Source: Saccoglossus kowalevskii
Taxonomy: Eukaryota > Hemichordata > Enteropneusta > Harrimaniidae
Assembly: GCF_000003605.2 (NCBI RefSeq)
Contig: NW_003108693.1
Span: 1-28,024 of the forward strand
Direction: 5' to 3'
DNA length: 28,024 nt
The notes below the pieces were generated by a model. That model was not told the DNA's origin and did not search any database. It saw only the letters and a list, made by a program, of their open reading frames with translations. This document shows positions 12,543 to 23,626 of this stretch, in pieces. Each line of letters starts with the position of its first letter. The stretch's first letter is position 1. Both the position numbers and the translations under genes were made by a program.

Positions 12543-12813
12543 TATGTTTATCTACCAGTTGGCCATATTGGATGACTGTAACCAAATATGTATATCCACC
12601 AGGTGGCCATATTGGATGACTGTAACCCAATATGTATATCCACCAGTTGGCCATAAAGAATGACTGTAACCCAATATGTATATCCACCAGTTGGCCATAA
12701 AGAATGACTGTAACCCAATATGTGTATCCACCAGTTGGCCATATTGGATGACTGTAACCCAATATGTGTATCCACCAGTTGGCCATATTGGATGACTGTA
12801 ACCCAATATGTAT

Positions 12814-13230
12814 ATCAACCAGTTGACCATATTGGATCACTGTAACCCAATATTTATATCCACCAGTTGACCATATTGGATGACTGAAACCCAATATGTA
12901 TATCCACCAGTTGGCCATATTGGACTACTGTAACCCAATTAGTATATCTACCAGTTGGCCATATTGGATCACTGTAACCCAATATGTGAATCCACCAGTT
13001 GGCCATATTGGATCACTAACCCAATATGTATATCCACCAGTTGGCCATATTGGATGACTGTAATCCAATATGTATATCCACCAGTTGGCCATATTGAATG
13101 ACTGTAACCCAATATGTGTATCCACCAGTTGACCATATTGGATCACTGTAACCCACCCAATATGTATATCCACCAGTTGACCATATTGGATCACTGTAAC
13201 CCAATATGTATATCCACCAGTTGACCATAT
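12814..13230. repeat. Higher-order block Q, copy 5 (lacks attcaat)
   Basis: It starts at tatatcaacc (about 12,814), then actgaaaccc, ggactactg, attagtat, gtgaatcc, cactaaccc and acccacccaa (13,151-13,160). Private changes include aatatttatatcc near 12,850 and atattagatc near 13,229. Confidence 0.82.
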
Positions 13231-13379
13231 TAGATCACTGTAACCCAATATGTATATCCACCAGTTGACCATATTGGATGACTGTAACCCAATATGTATA
13301 TCCACCAGTTGGCCATATTGGACTACTGTAACCCAATATGTATATCCACCAGTTGGCCATATTGAATGACTGTAACCCA

Positions 13380-14040
13380 ATATGTCTATCCACCAGTTGA
13401 CCATATTGGATCACTGTAACCCAATATGTATATCCACCAGTTGGCCATATTGGACTACTGTAACCCAATATGTATATCCACCAGTTGGCCATATTGGATC
13501 ACTGTAACCCAATACGTCTATCCACCAGTTGACCATATTGGATCACTGTAACCCAATATGTGTATCCACCAGTTGGCCATATTGGATCACTGTAACCCAA
13601 TATGTATATCCACCAGTTGACCATATTGGATGACTGTAACCCAATATGTGTATCCACCAGTTGGCCATATTGGATCACTGTAACCCAATATGTATATCCA
13701 CCAGTTGACCATATTGGATGACTGTAACCCAATATGTATATCCACCAGTTGGCCCATATTGGACTACTGTAACCCAATATGTATATCCACCAGTTGGCCA
13801 TATTGGATCACTGTAACCTAATATGTCTATCCACCAGTTGACCATATTGGATCACTGTAACCCAATATGTGTATCCACCAGTTGGCCATATTGGATCACT
13901 GTAATCCAATATGTATATCCACCAGTTGGCCATATTGGATCACTGTAACCCAATATGTCTATCCACCAGTTGACTATATTGGATCACTGTAACCCAATAT
14001 GTGTATCCACCAGTTGGCCATATTGGATCACTGTAACCCA
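13380..14040. repeat. Subarray rich in ggatcac (G37C) and tgtctatcc (A11C) units
   Basis: Nearly every unit here carries G37C, creating GGATCAC, and tgtctatcc units recur every few units (13,384, 13,515, 13,828 and 13,957). One unit reads aatacgtctatcc (about 13,512) and one ggcccatatt (about 13,752). This looks like a local expansion of a three- to seven-unit module. No gene is present. Confidence 0.75.
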
Positions 14041-14429
14041 ATATGTATATCCACCAGTTGACCATATTGGATGACTGTAACCCAATATGTATATCCACCA
14101 GTTGGCCATATTGGATGACTGTAATCCAATATGTATATCCGCCAGTTGGCCATATTGAATGACTGTAACCCAATATGTATATCCACCAGTTGACCATATT
14201 GAATGACTGTAGCCCAATATGTATATCCACCAGTTGACCATATTGGATGACTGTAATCCAATATGTATATCCACCAGTTGGCCACATTGAATGACTGTAA
14301 CTCAATATGTCTATCCACCAGTTGGCCATATTGGATGACTGTAACCCAATATGTATATCCACCAGTTGGCCATATTGGATGACTGTAATCCAATATGAAT
14401 ATCCACCAGTTGGCCATATTGGATGACTG

Positions 14430-15540
14430 TAACCCAATATGTATATCCACCAGTTGGCCATATTGGATGACTGTAACCCAATATGTATATCCACCAGTTG
14501 GCCATATTGGATGACTGTAACCCAATATGTATATCCACCAGTTGGCCATATTGGATGACTGTAACCCAATATGTATATCCACCAGTTGGCCATATTGGAT
14601 GACTGTAACCCAATATGTATATCCACCAGTTGGCCATATTGGATGACTGTAACCAAATATGTATATCCACCAGGTGGCCATATTGGATGACTGTAACCAA
14701 ATATGTATATCCACCAGGTGGCCATATTGGATGACTGTAATCCAATATGTATATCCACCAGTTGGCCATATTGGATGACTGTAACCCAATATGTATATCC
14801 ACCAGTTGGCCATATTGGATGACTGTAACCCAATATGTATATCCACCAGTTGGCCATATTGGATGACTGTAACCAAATATGTATATCCACCAGGTGGCCA
14901 TATTGGATGACTGTAACCAAATATGTATATCCACCAGGTGGCCATATTGGATGACTGTAATCCAATATGTATATCCACCAGTTGGCCATATTGAATGACT
15001 GTAACTCAATATGTCTATCCACCAGTTGGCCATATTGGATGACTGTAACCAAATATGTATATCCACCAGGTGGCCATATTGGATGACTGTAATCCAATAT
15101 GTATATCCACCAGTTGGCCATATTGGATGACTGTAACCCAATATGTATATCCACCAGTTGGCCATATTGGATGACTGTAACCCAATATGTATATCTGTTG
15201 GCCATATTGGATGACTGTAATCCAATATGTATATCCACCAGTTGGCCATATTGGATGACTGTAACCCAATATGTATATCCACCAGTTGGCCATATTGGAT
15301 GACTGTAATCCAATATGTATATCCACCAGTTGGCCATATTGGATGACTGTAACCCAATATGTATATCCACCAGTTGGCCATATTGGATGACTGTAACCCA
15401 ATATGTATATCCACCAGTTGGCCATATTGGATGACTGTAATCCAATATGTATATCCACCAGTTGGCCATATTGGATGACTGTAATCCAATATGTATATCC
15501 ACCAGTTGGCCATATTGGATGACTGTAATCCAATATGTAT
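14430..15540. repeat. Most homogeneous subarray of near-canonical units
   Basis: Runs of units matching the canonical form, with ttggcc and attggatg, are interrupted by paired accaaatatg/ccaggtgg units and by gtaatcc units. A single 40-bp unit at about 15,181-15,220 lacks four bases between tatatc and gttggcc. The low diversity suggests recent local amplification. No gene is present. Confidence 0.7.
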
Positions 15541-16805
15541 ATCCACCAGTTGGCCATATTGGATGACTGTAACCCAATATGTATATCCACCAGTTGGCCA
15601 TATTGAATGACTGTAACCCAATATGTATATCCACCAGTTGACCATATTGGATGACTGTAACCCAATATGTATATCCACCAGTTGGCCATATTGGATGACT
15701 GTAACCCAATATGTATATCCACCAGTTGGCCATATTGGATGACTGTAACCCAATATGTATATCCACCAGTTGGCCATATTGGATGACTGTAACCCAATAT
15801 GTATATCCACCAGTTGGCCATATTGGATGACTGTAACCCAATATGTATATCCACCAGTTGGCCATAAAGAATGACTGTAACCCAATATGTATATCCACCA
15901 GTTGGCCATAAAGAATGACTGTAACCCAATATGTGTATCCACCAGTTGGCCATAAAGAATGACTGTAACCCAATATGTATATCCACCAGTTGACCATATT
16001 GGATGACTGTAACCCAATATGTATATCCACCAGTTGACCACATTGGATGACTGTAATCCAATATGTATATCCACCAGTTGGTCATATTGAATGACTGTAA
16101 CCCAATATGTATATCCACCAGTTGACCATATTGGATGACTGTAACCCAATATGTATATCCACCAGTTGGCCATATTGGATGACTGTAACCCAATATGTAT
16201 ATCCACCAGTTGGCCATATTGGATGACTGTAACCCAATATGTATATCCACCAGTTGGCCATATTGGATCACTGTAACCCAATATGTATATCCACCAGTTG
16301 GCCATATTGGATGACTGTAATCCAATATGTATATCCACCAGTTGGCCATATTGGATGACTGTAATCCAATATGTATATCCACCAGTTGGCCATATTGGAT
16401 GACTGTAATCCAATATGTATATCCACCAGTTGGCCATATTGGATGACTGTAACCCAATATGTATATCCACCAGTTGGCCATATTGAATGACTGTAACCCA
16501 ATATGTATATCCACCAGTTGACCATATTGGATGACTGTAACCCAATATGTATATCCACCAGTTGGCCATATTGGATGACTGTAACCCAATATGTATATCC
16601 ACCAGTTGGCCATATTGGATGACTGTAACCCAATATGTATATCCACCAGTTGGCCATATTGGATGACTGTAACCCAATATGTATATCCACCAGTTGGCCA
16701 TATTGGATGACTGTAACCCAATATGTATATCCACCAGTTGGCCATAAAGAATGACTGTAACCCAATATGTATATCCACCAGTTGGCCATAAAGAATGACT
16801 GTAAC
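15437..16805. repeat. 20-unit (880-bp) higher-order tandem repeat
   Basis: Three successive gtaatcc units at 15,437, 15,481 and 15,525 recur at 16,317, 16,361 and 16,405. The attgaatg unit at 15,602 recurs at 16,482, and the ccataaag units at 15,863 and 15,907 recur at 16,743 and 16,787. All are offset by exactly 880 bp. Similarity ends near 15,925/16,805, where a gtgtatcc unit follows in the first copy only. The first copy also matches 26,300-27,100 at offset 10,863, including the rare ttgaccacattgg and ttggtcatattg units. Confidence 0.85.
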
Positions 16806-18518
16806 CCAATATGTATATCCACCAGTTGGCCATATTGAATGACTGTAACCCAATATGTATATCCACCAGTTGACCATATTGGATGACTGTAACCCAATGT
16901 CTATCCACCAGTTGACCATATTGGATGACTGTAACCCAATGTCTATCCACCAGTTGGCCATATTGGATGACTGTAACCCAATATGAATATCCACCAGTTG
17001 ACCATATTGAATGACTGTAACCCAATATGTATATCCACCAGTTGGCCATATTGGATGACTGTAACCCAATATGTATATCCACCAGTTGACCATATTGGAT
17101 GACTGTAACCCAATATGTATATCCACCAGTTGGCCATATTGGACTACTGTAACCCAATATGTATATCCACCAGTTGGCCATATTGGATCACTGTAACCCA
17201 ATATGTATATCCACCAGTTGACCATATTGGATGACTGTAACCCAATATGTATATCCACCAGTTGGCCATATTGGATGACTGTAACCCAATATGTATATCC
17301 ACCAGTTGGCCATATTGGATCACTGTAACCCAATATGTATATCCACCAGTTGACCATATTGGATGACTGAAACCCAATATGTATATCTACCAGTTGGCCA
17401 TATTGGATCACTGTAACCCAATATGTGTATCCACCAGTTGGCCATATTGAATGACTGTAACCCAATATGTGTATCCACCAGTTGACCATAATGGATCACT
17501 GTAACCCAATATGTATATCCACCAGTTGACCATATTGGATCACTGTAACCCAATATGTATATCCACCAGTTGACCATATTGGATCACTGTAACCCAATAT
17601 GTATATCCACCAGTTGACCATATTGGATGACTGTAACCCAATATGTATATCCACCAGTTGGCCATATTGGATGACTGTAACCAAATATGTATATCCACCA
17701 GTTGACCATATTGGATGACTGTAACCCAATATGTATATCCACCAGTTGGCCATATTGGACTACTGTAACCCAATATGTATATCCACCAGTTGACCATATT
17801 GGATGACTGTAACCCAATATGTATATCCACCAGTTGGCCATATTGGATGACTGTAACCAAATATGTATATCCACCAGTTGACCATATTGGATGACTGTAA
17901 CCCAATATGTATATCCACCAGTTGGCCATATTGGACTACTGTAACCCAATATGTATATCCACCAGTTGGCCATATTGGATGACTGTAACCAAATATGTAT
18001 ATCCACCAGTTGACCATATTGGATGACTGTAACCCAATATGCCTATCCACCAGTTGACCATATTGGATGACTGTAACCCAATGTCTATCCACCAGTTGGC
18101 CATATTGGATGACTGTAACCCAATATGAATATCCACCAGTTGACCATATTGAATGACTGTAACCCAATATGTATATCCACCAGTTGGCCATATTGGATGA
18201 CTGTAACCCAATATGTATATCCACCAGTTGACCATATTGGATGACTGTAACCCAATATGTATATCCACCAGTTGGCCATATTGGACTACTGTAACCCAAT
18301 ATGTATATCCACCAGTTGGCCATATTGGATCACTGTAACCCAATATGTCTATCCACCAGTTGACCATATTGGATGACTGTAACCCAATATGTATATCCAC
18401 CAGTTGGCCATATTGGATGACTGTAATCCAATATGTATATCCACCAGTTGGCCATATTGAATGACTGTAACCCAATATGTATATCCACCAATTGACCATA
18501 TTGGATGACTGTAACCCA

Positions 18519-18525
18519 ATATGTA
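18519..18525. repeat. Target-site duplication, left copy (ATATGTA)
   Basis: ATATGTA is the last satellite sequence before the tail. It pairs with 18,963-18,969. Intact units contain this heptamer once followed by TATCC, so the two copies are a duplication of one site and not two native unit positions. Confidence 0.8.
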
Positions 18526-18548
18526 ATAATAATAATAATAATAATAAT
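18524..18548. repeat. (TAA)8 microsatellite, LINE 3' tail
   Basis: Eight TAA repeats plus one T lie at the LINE/satellite junction and read (ATT)n/(TTA)n in element orientation. The first two bases (TA, 18,524-18,525) also belong to the target-site copy, so the exact tail boundary is ambiguous by one or two bases. Simple trinucleotide tails instead of poly(A) are typical of several LINE clades. Confidence 0.92.
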
Positions 18549-18549
18549 C

Positions 18550-18555
18550 TTTATT
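18550..18555 (-). promoter_or_regulatory. Polyadenylation signal AATAAA of the LINE
   Basis: TTTATT on the plus strand reads AATAAA on the minus strand, directly before the trinucleotide tail. The position fits the 3' end of a LINE transcript. Confidence 0.65.
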
Positions 18556-18563
18556 GAAACCGT

Positions 18564-18578
18564 ATCCCGGAGTGGGAT
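18564..18578 (-). other. Short stem-loop near LINE 3' end
   Basis: ATCCC at 18,564-18,568 and GGGAT at 18,574-18,578 form a perfect 5-bp inverted repeat around a 5-nt loop. It lies about 15-30 nt inside the tail in element orientation. Some LINEs, such as eel UnaL2, need a 3' stem-loop for recognition by their own reverse transcriptase. That this hairpin plays the same role is an inference from position. Confidence 0.5.
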
Positions 18579-18668
18579 CTTAGTTGAAAATACAATAAAG
18601 TAATACAAAAAAGATAAAAAATAACACAAGACATTCAAAGACAATAGAAAATAAAAAATAAAATTAAA

Positions 18669-18962
18669 TTATTTGGCGGTTGGTTGAGGCAACTGGCATT
18701 TTAAGATTTTTTCTTGTCGTAATTTGAAACAAGTGTGGATGAATTTTCCTAGTTCAATGATTGTTTTGTCATTTTTAATTTTTAGTATATTTGTAAGTTT
18801 TTCGTCATCCGTCCCCAAGTTGCTTATATTGTATTTAATATTCTTGATCATGATTTCTCGTTCCTTCTTGTATAAATCACAATTGAGAAGAAAATGTTTT
18901 TCGTTTTCAATTTCCTGTTTGTCACAAACTGGGCAAATTCGGTCCTCCGCTAAAATGTTATT
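18669..18962 (-). pseudogene. Reverse transcriptase ORF2 C-terminal remnant (97 codons)
   Basis: The minus strand encodes 97 residues from 18,962 to a TAA at 18,669-18,671. Residues 9-28 contain ICPVC, then EKHFLLNC, forming C-X2-C-X9-H-X4-C, the zinc-knuckle-like motif found after the reverse transcriptase domain in many LINE polyproteins. After the knuckle comes a lysine- and isoleucine-rich helical segment that includes LGKFIHTCFKLR and ends QPTAK. The endonuclease and polymerase domains are absent. There is no native start: the frame stays open by chance through adjoining satellite to 19,184, so the apparent 171-residue product is an artefact. The surviving ORF has no internal stop or frameshift, which suggests a fairly recent insertion. 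Function in situ is not expected. Family assignment rests on motif recognition, not on a search. Confidence 0.85.
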
Positions 18963-18969
18963 ATATGTA
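18963..18969. repeat. Target-site duplication, right copy (ATATGTA)
   Basis: This is the second copy of the 7-bp target site, followed directly by TATCCACC in correct unit register. The base before it (T) differs from the base before the left copy (A), which limits the duplication to 7 bp. Confidence 0.8.
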
Positions 18970-20190
18970 TATCCACCAGTTGGCCATATTGGATGACTGT
19001 AACCCAATATTGTATATCCACCAGTTGGCCATATTGGGTGACTGTAACCCAATATGTATATCCACCAGTTGGCCATATTGAATGACTGTAACCCAATATG
19101 TATATCCACCAGTTGACCATATTGGATGACTGTAATCCAATATGTATATCCACCAGTTGGCCATATTGGATGACTGTAACTCAATATGTTTATCTACCAG
19201 TTGGCCATATTGGATGAATGTAACCAAATATGTATATCCACCAGGTGGCCATATTGAATGACTGTAACCCAATATGTATATCCACCAGTTGGCCATAAAG
19301 AATGACTGTAACCCAATATGTATATCCACCAGTTGACCATATTGGATGACTGTAACCCAATATGTATATCCACCAGTTGACCATATTGGATGACTGTAAC
19401 CCAATATGTATATCCACCAGTTGGCCATATTGAATGACTGTAACCCAATATGTATATCCACCAGTTGGCCATACTGGATGACTGTAACCCAATATGTATA
19501 TCCACCAGTTGGCCATATTGGATGACTGTAATCCAATATGTATATCCACCAGTTGGCCATATTGAATGACTGTAACCCAATATGTATATCCACCAGTTGA
19601 CCATATTGGATGACTGTAACCCAATATGTATATCCACCAGTTGGCCATATTGGATGACTGTAACCCAATATGTATATCCACCAGTTGGCCATATTGGATG
19701 ACTGTAACCCAATATGTATATCCACCAGTTGGCCATATTGAATGACTGTAACCAAATATGTATATCCACCAGGTGGCCATATTGGATGACTGTAACCCAA
19801 TATGTATATCCACCAGTTGGCCATAAAGAATGACTGTAACCCAATATGTATATCCACCAGTTGGCCATAAAGAATGACTGTAACCCAATATGTATATCCA
19901 CCAGTTGACCATATTGAATGACTGTAACCCAATATGTGTATCCACCAGTTGACCATATTGGATGACTGTAACCCAATATGTATATCCACCAGTTGACCAT
20001 ATTGAATGACTGTAACCCAATATGTGTATCCACCAGTTGGCCATATTGGATGACTGTAACCCAATATGTATATCCACCAGTTGGCCATAAAGAATGACTG
20101 TAACCCAATATGTATATCCACCAGTTGGCCATAAAGAATGACTGTAACCCAATATGTGTATCCACCAGTTGACCATATTGGATGACTGTA

Positions 20191-20840
20191 ATTCAATATG
20201 TATATCCACCAGTTGGCCATATTGGATGACTGTAACCCAATATGTATATCCACCAGTTGACCATATTGAATGACTGTAACCCAATATGTGTATCCACCAG
20301 TTGGCCATATTGGATGACTGTAACCCAATATGTGTATCCACCAGTTGGCCATATTGGATGACTGTAACCCAATATGTATATCAACCAGTTGACCATATTG
20401 GATCACTGTAACCCAATATGTATATCCACCAGTTGACCATATTGGATGACTGAAACCCAATATGTATATCCACCAGTTGGCCATATTGGACTACTGTAAC
20501 CCAATTAGTATATCTACCAGTTGGCCATATTGGATCACTGTAACCCAATATGTGAATCCACCAGTTGGCCATATTGGATCACTAACCCAATATGTATATC
20601 CACCAGTTGGCCATATTGGATGACTGTAATCCAATATGTATATCCACCAGTTGGCCATATTGAATGACTGTAACCCAATATGTGTATCCACCAGTTGACC
20701 ATATTGGATCACTGTAACCCACCCAATATGTATATCCACCAGTTGACCATATTGGATCACTGTAACCCAATATGTATATCCACCAGTTGACCATATTGGA
20801 TCACTGTAACCCAATATGTATATCCACCAGTTGACCATAT
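20191..20840. repeat. Higher-order block Q, copy 6
   Basis: This is a copy of 8,749-9,396 at offset 11,442, with the acccacccaa unit at 20,717-20,726. To the right, one 44-bp gatcac unit fewer than at 9.3 kb shifts the offset to 11,398. Confidence 0.85.
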
Positions 20841-22644
20841 TGGATGACTGTAACCCAATATGTATATCCACCAGTTGGCCATATTGGACTACTGTAACCC
20901 AATATGTATATCCACCAGTTGGCCATATTGGATCACTGTAACCCAATATGTCTATCCACCAGTTGACCATATTGGATGACTGTAACCCAATATGTATATC
21001 CACCAGATGGCCATATTGGATGACTGTAATCCAATATGTATATCCACCAGTTGGCCATATTGAATGACTGTAACCCAATATGTATATCCACCAATTGACC
21101 ATATTGGATGACTGTAACCCAATATGTATATCCACCAGTTGGCCATATTGGATGACTGTAATCCAATATGTATATCCACCAGTTGGCCATATTGAATGAC
21201 TGTAACCTAATATGTATATCCACCAGTTGACCATATTGGATGACTGTAACCCAATATGTATATCCACCAGTTGGCCATATTGGATGACTGTAACCCAATA
21301 TGTATATCCACCAGTTGACCATATTGGATGACTGTAACCCAATATGTATATCCACCAGTTGGCCATATTGGATGACTGTAACCCAATATGTATATCCACC
21401 AGTTGACCATATTGGATGACTGTAACCCAATATGTATATCCACCAGTTGGCCATATTGGATGACTGTAACCCAATATGTATATCAACCAGTTGACCATAT
21501 TGGATCACTGTAACCCAATATGTATATCCACCAGTTGACCATATTGGATGACTGAAACCCAATATGTATATCTACCAGTTGGCCATATTGGATCACTGTA
21601 ACCCAATATGTGTATCCACCAGTTGGCCATATTGAATGACTGTAACCCAATATGTGTATCCACCAGTTGACCATATTGGATCACTGTAACCCAATATGTA
21701 TATCCACCAGTTGACCATATTGGATCACTGTAACCCAATATGTATATCCACCAGTTGACCATATTGGATCACTGTAACCCAATATGTATATCCACCAGTT
21801 GACCATATTGGATGACTGTAACCCAATATGTATATCCACCAGTTGGCCATATTGGATGACTGTAACCAAATATGTATATCCACCAGTTGACCATATTGGA
21901 TGACTGTAACCCAATATGTATATCCACCAGTTGGCCATATTGGACTACTGTAACCCAATATGTATATCCACCAGTTGACCATATTGGATGACTGTAACCC
22001 AATATGTATATCCACCAGTTGGCCATATTGGATGACTGTAACCAAATATGTATATCCACCAGTTGACCATATTGGATGACTGTAACCCAATATGTATATC
22101 CACCAGTTGGCCATATTGGACTACTGTAACCCAATATGTATATCCACCAGTTGGCCATATTGGATGACTGTAACCAAATATGTATATCCACCAGTTGACC
22201 ATATTGGATGACTGTAACCCAATATGTATATCCACCAGTTGGCCATATTGGATGACTGTAACCCAATATGTATATCCACCAGTTGGCCATATTGAATGAC
22301 TGTAACCCAATATGTATATCCACCAGTTGACCATATTGGATGACTGTAACCCAATGTCTATCCACCAGTTGACCATATTGGATGACTGTAACCCAATGTC
22401 TATCCACCAGTTGGCCATATTGGATGACTGTAACCCAATATGAATATCCACCAGTTGACCATATTGAATGACTGTAACCCAATATGTATATCCACCAGTT
22501 GGCCATATTGGATGACTGTAACCCAATATGTATATCCACCAGTTGACCATATTGGATGACTGTAACCCAATATGTATATCCACCAGTTGGCCATATTGGA
22601 CTACTGTAACCCAATATGTATATCCACCAGTTGGCCATATTGGA

Positions 22645-23626
22645 TCACTGTAACCCAATATGTCTATCCACCAGTTGACCATATTGGATGACTGTAACCC
22701 AATATGTATATCCACCAGTTGGCCATATTGGATGACTGTAATCCAATATGTATATCCACCAGTTGGCCATATTGAATGACTGTAACCCAATATGTATATC
22801 CACCAATTGACCATATTGGATGACTGTAACCCAATATGTATATCCACCAGTTGGCCATATTGGATGACTGTAACCCAATATGTATATCCACCAGTTGGCC
22901 ATATTGGATGACTGTAACCCAATATGTATATCCACCAGTTGGCCATATTGAATGACTGTAACCCAATATGTATATCCACCAGTTGACCATATTGGATGAC
23001 TGTAATCCAATATGTATATCCACCAGTTGGCCATATTGGATGACTGTAACTCAATATGTTTATCTACCAGTTGGCCATATTGGATGAATGTAACCAAATA
23101 TGTATATCCACCAGGTGGCCATATTGGATGACTGTAACCCAATATGTATATCCACCAGTTGGCCATAAAGAATGACTGTAACCCAATATGTATATCCACC
23201 AGTTGACCATATTGGATGACTGTAACCCAATATGTATATCCACCAGTTGACCATATTGGATGACTGTAACCCAATATGTATATCCACCAGTTGGCCATAT
23301 TGAATGACTGTAACCCAATATGTATATCCACCAGTTGGCCATATTGGATGACTGTAACCCAATATGTATATCCACCAGTTGGCCATATTGGATGACTGTA
23401 ATCCAATATGTATATCCACCAGTTGGCCATATTGAATGACTGTAACCCAATATGTATATCCACCAGTTGACCATATTGGATGACTGTAACCCAATATGTA
23501 TATCCACCAGTTGGCCATATTGGATGACTGTAACCCAATATGTATATCCACCAGTTGGCCATATTGGATGACTGTAACCCAATATGTATATCCACCAGTT
23601 GGCCATATTGAATGACTGTAACCCAA
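22645..23626. repeat. Higher-order block P, copy 5 (closest empty counterpart of the LINE locus)
   Basis: It has full landmark order with 13 units between the two tttatctacc units (23,058 and 23,630). Unit by unit, the sequence around 22,834-22,840 matches both flanks of the LINE. It is preceded by the same 42-bp aatgtctatcc units and ggactactg units that precede the 18.3 kb copy. Confidence 0.85.

Larger units (their letters stand above)
1..18525. repeat. 44-bp satellite array, left arm (about 420 units)
   Basis: Head-to-tail units of 44 bp run without spacers; 172-215 is a canonical copy. Taking the unit from its CCC, CCAATATG lies at unit 2-9, CCACCAG at 15-21, the palindrome TGGCCA at 23-28, CATATTGG at 27-34 and TGTAA at 40-44. 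Recurrent substitutions define unit types: G25A (ttgacc), G34A (attgaatg), T31A/T32A/G34A (ccataaagaatg), C1T (gtaatcc), A11G (tgtgtatcc), C3A (accaaatatg), G37C (ggatcac) and T36C/G37T (ggactactg). The same variants recur in shared combinations far apart, as expected from unequal exchange and conversion. No gene is supported anywhere in this stretch. The minus strand is open in all frames of the canonical unit, while the plus strand carries TGA and TAA. The final 7 bp (18,519-18,525) are the LINE target-site duplication. The satellite family is not one I recognise by name. Confidence 0.98.
18549..18668 (-). other. LINE 3' untranslated region
   Basis: About 120 bp lie between the ORF stop and the trinucleotide tail on the minus strand. 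The stop-proximal part is very A/T-rich. The distal part has a short GC-richer patch (18,561-18,580) that includes a stem-loop, followed by the polyadenylation hexamer. No other coding potential is visible. Confidence 0.75.
18526..18962 (-). mobile_element. 5'-truncated non-LTR retrotransposon (LINE), 3' end only
   Basis: This is the only non-satellite DNA in the window. Read on the minus strand it has the layout of a LINE 3' end: the tail of an ORF with a cysteine-histidine knuckle, a stop codon, an AT-rich 3' UTR of about 120 bp, a short stem-loop, AATAAA, then an (ATT/TTA)n tail. The first base in element orientation (18,962) is already inside the ORF, so the element is severely 5'-truncated. 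It is flanked by ATATGTA on both sides (18,519-18,525 and 18,963-18,969), while an unoccupied unit contains this heptamer once in the same context, which fits target-primed reverse transcription. The trinucleotide tail and AATAAA close to the end resemble CR1/L2-like and related invertebrate LINEs, but the clade cannot be fixed from 97 codons. The element is non-autonomous as it stands. Confidence 0.9.
18330..19190. repeat. Higher-order block P, copy 4, split by the LINE
   Basis: The left half (tgtctatcc at about 18,346, ccaattgacc near 18,490) and the right half (actcaatatgttt near 19,181) are the two sides of one block P copy. Compared with the intact copy at 22,645, the landmark distance is larger by 445 bp. 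That equals the 437-bp insert, the 7-bp duplication and one private extra T near 19,010. The second tttatctacc unit of the full block is not found downstream here. Confidence 0.85.

Noticed and set aside
18526-18962. A host gene exon interrupting the array
   Set aside because: The C-X2-C-X9-H-X4-C knuckle, AATAAA, trinucleotide tail and flanking 7-bp duplication fit a LINE 3' end better than an exon, and there are no splice-like borders.
18519-18969. The LINE as the seed from which the satellite grew
   Set aside because: The 44-bp unit has no similarity to the LINE fragment, and empty paralogous sites show that the array existed before the insertion.
18724-18996. Plus-strand 90-codon frame across the unique segment
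   Set aside because: It is antisense to the recognisable LINE reverse transcriptase C-terminus and ends in satellite. It has no features of its own.
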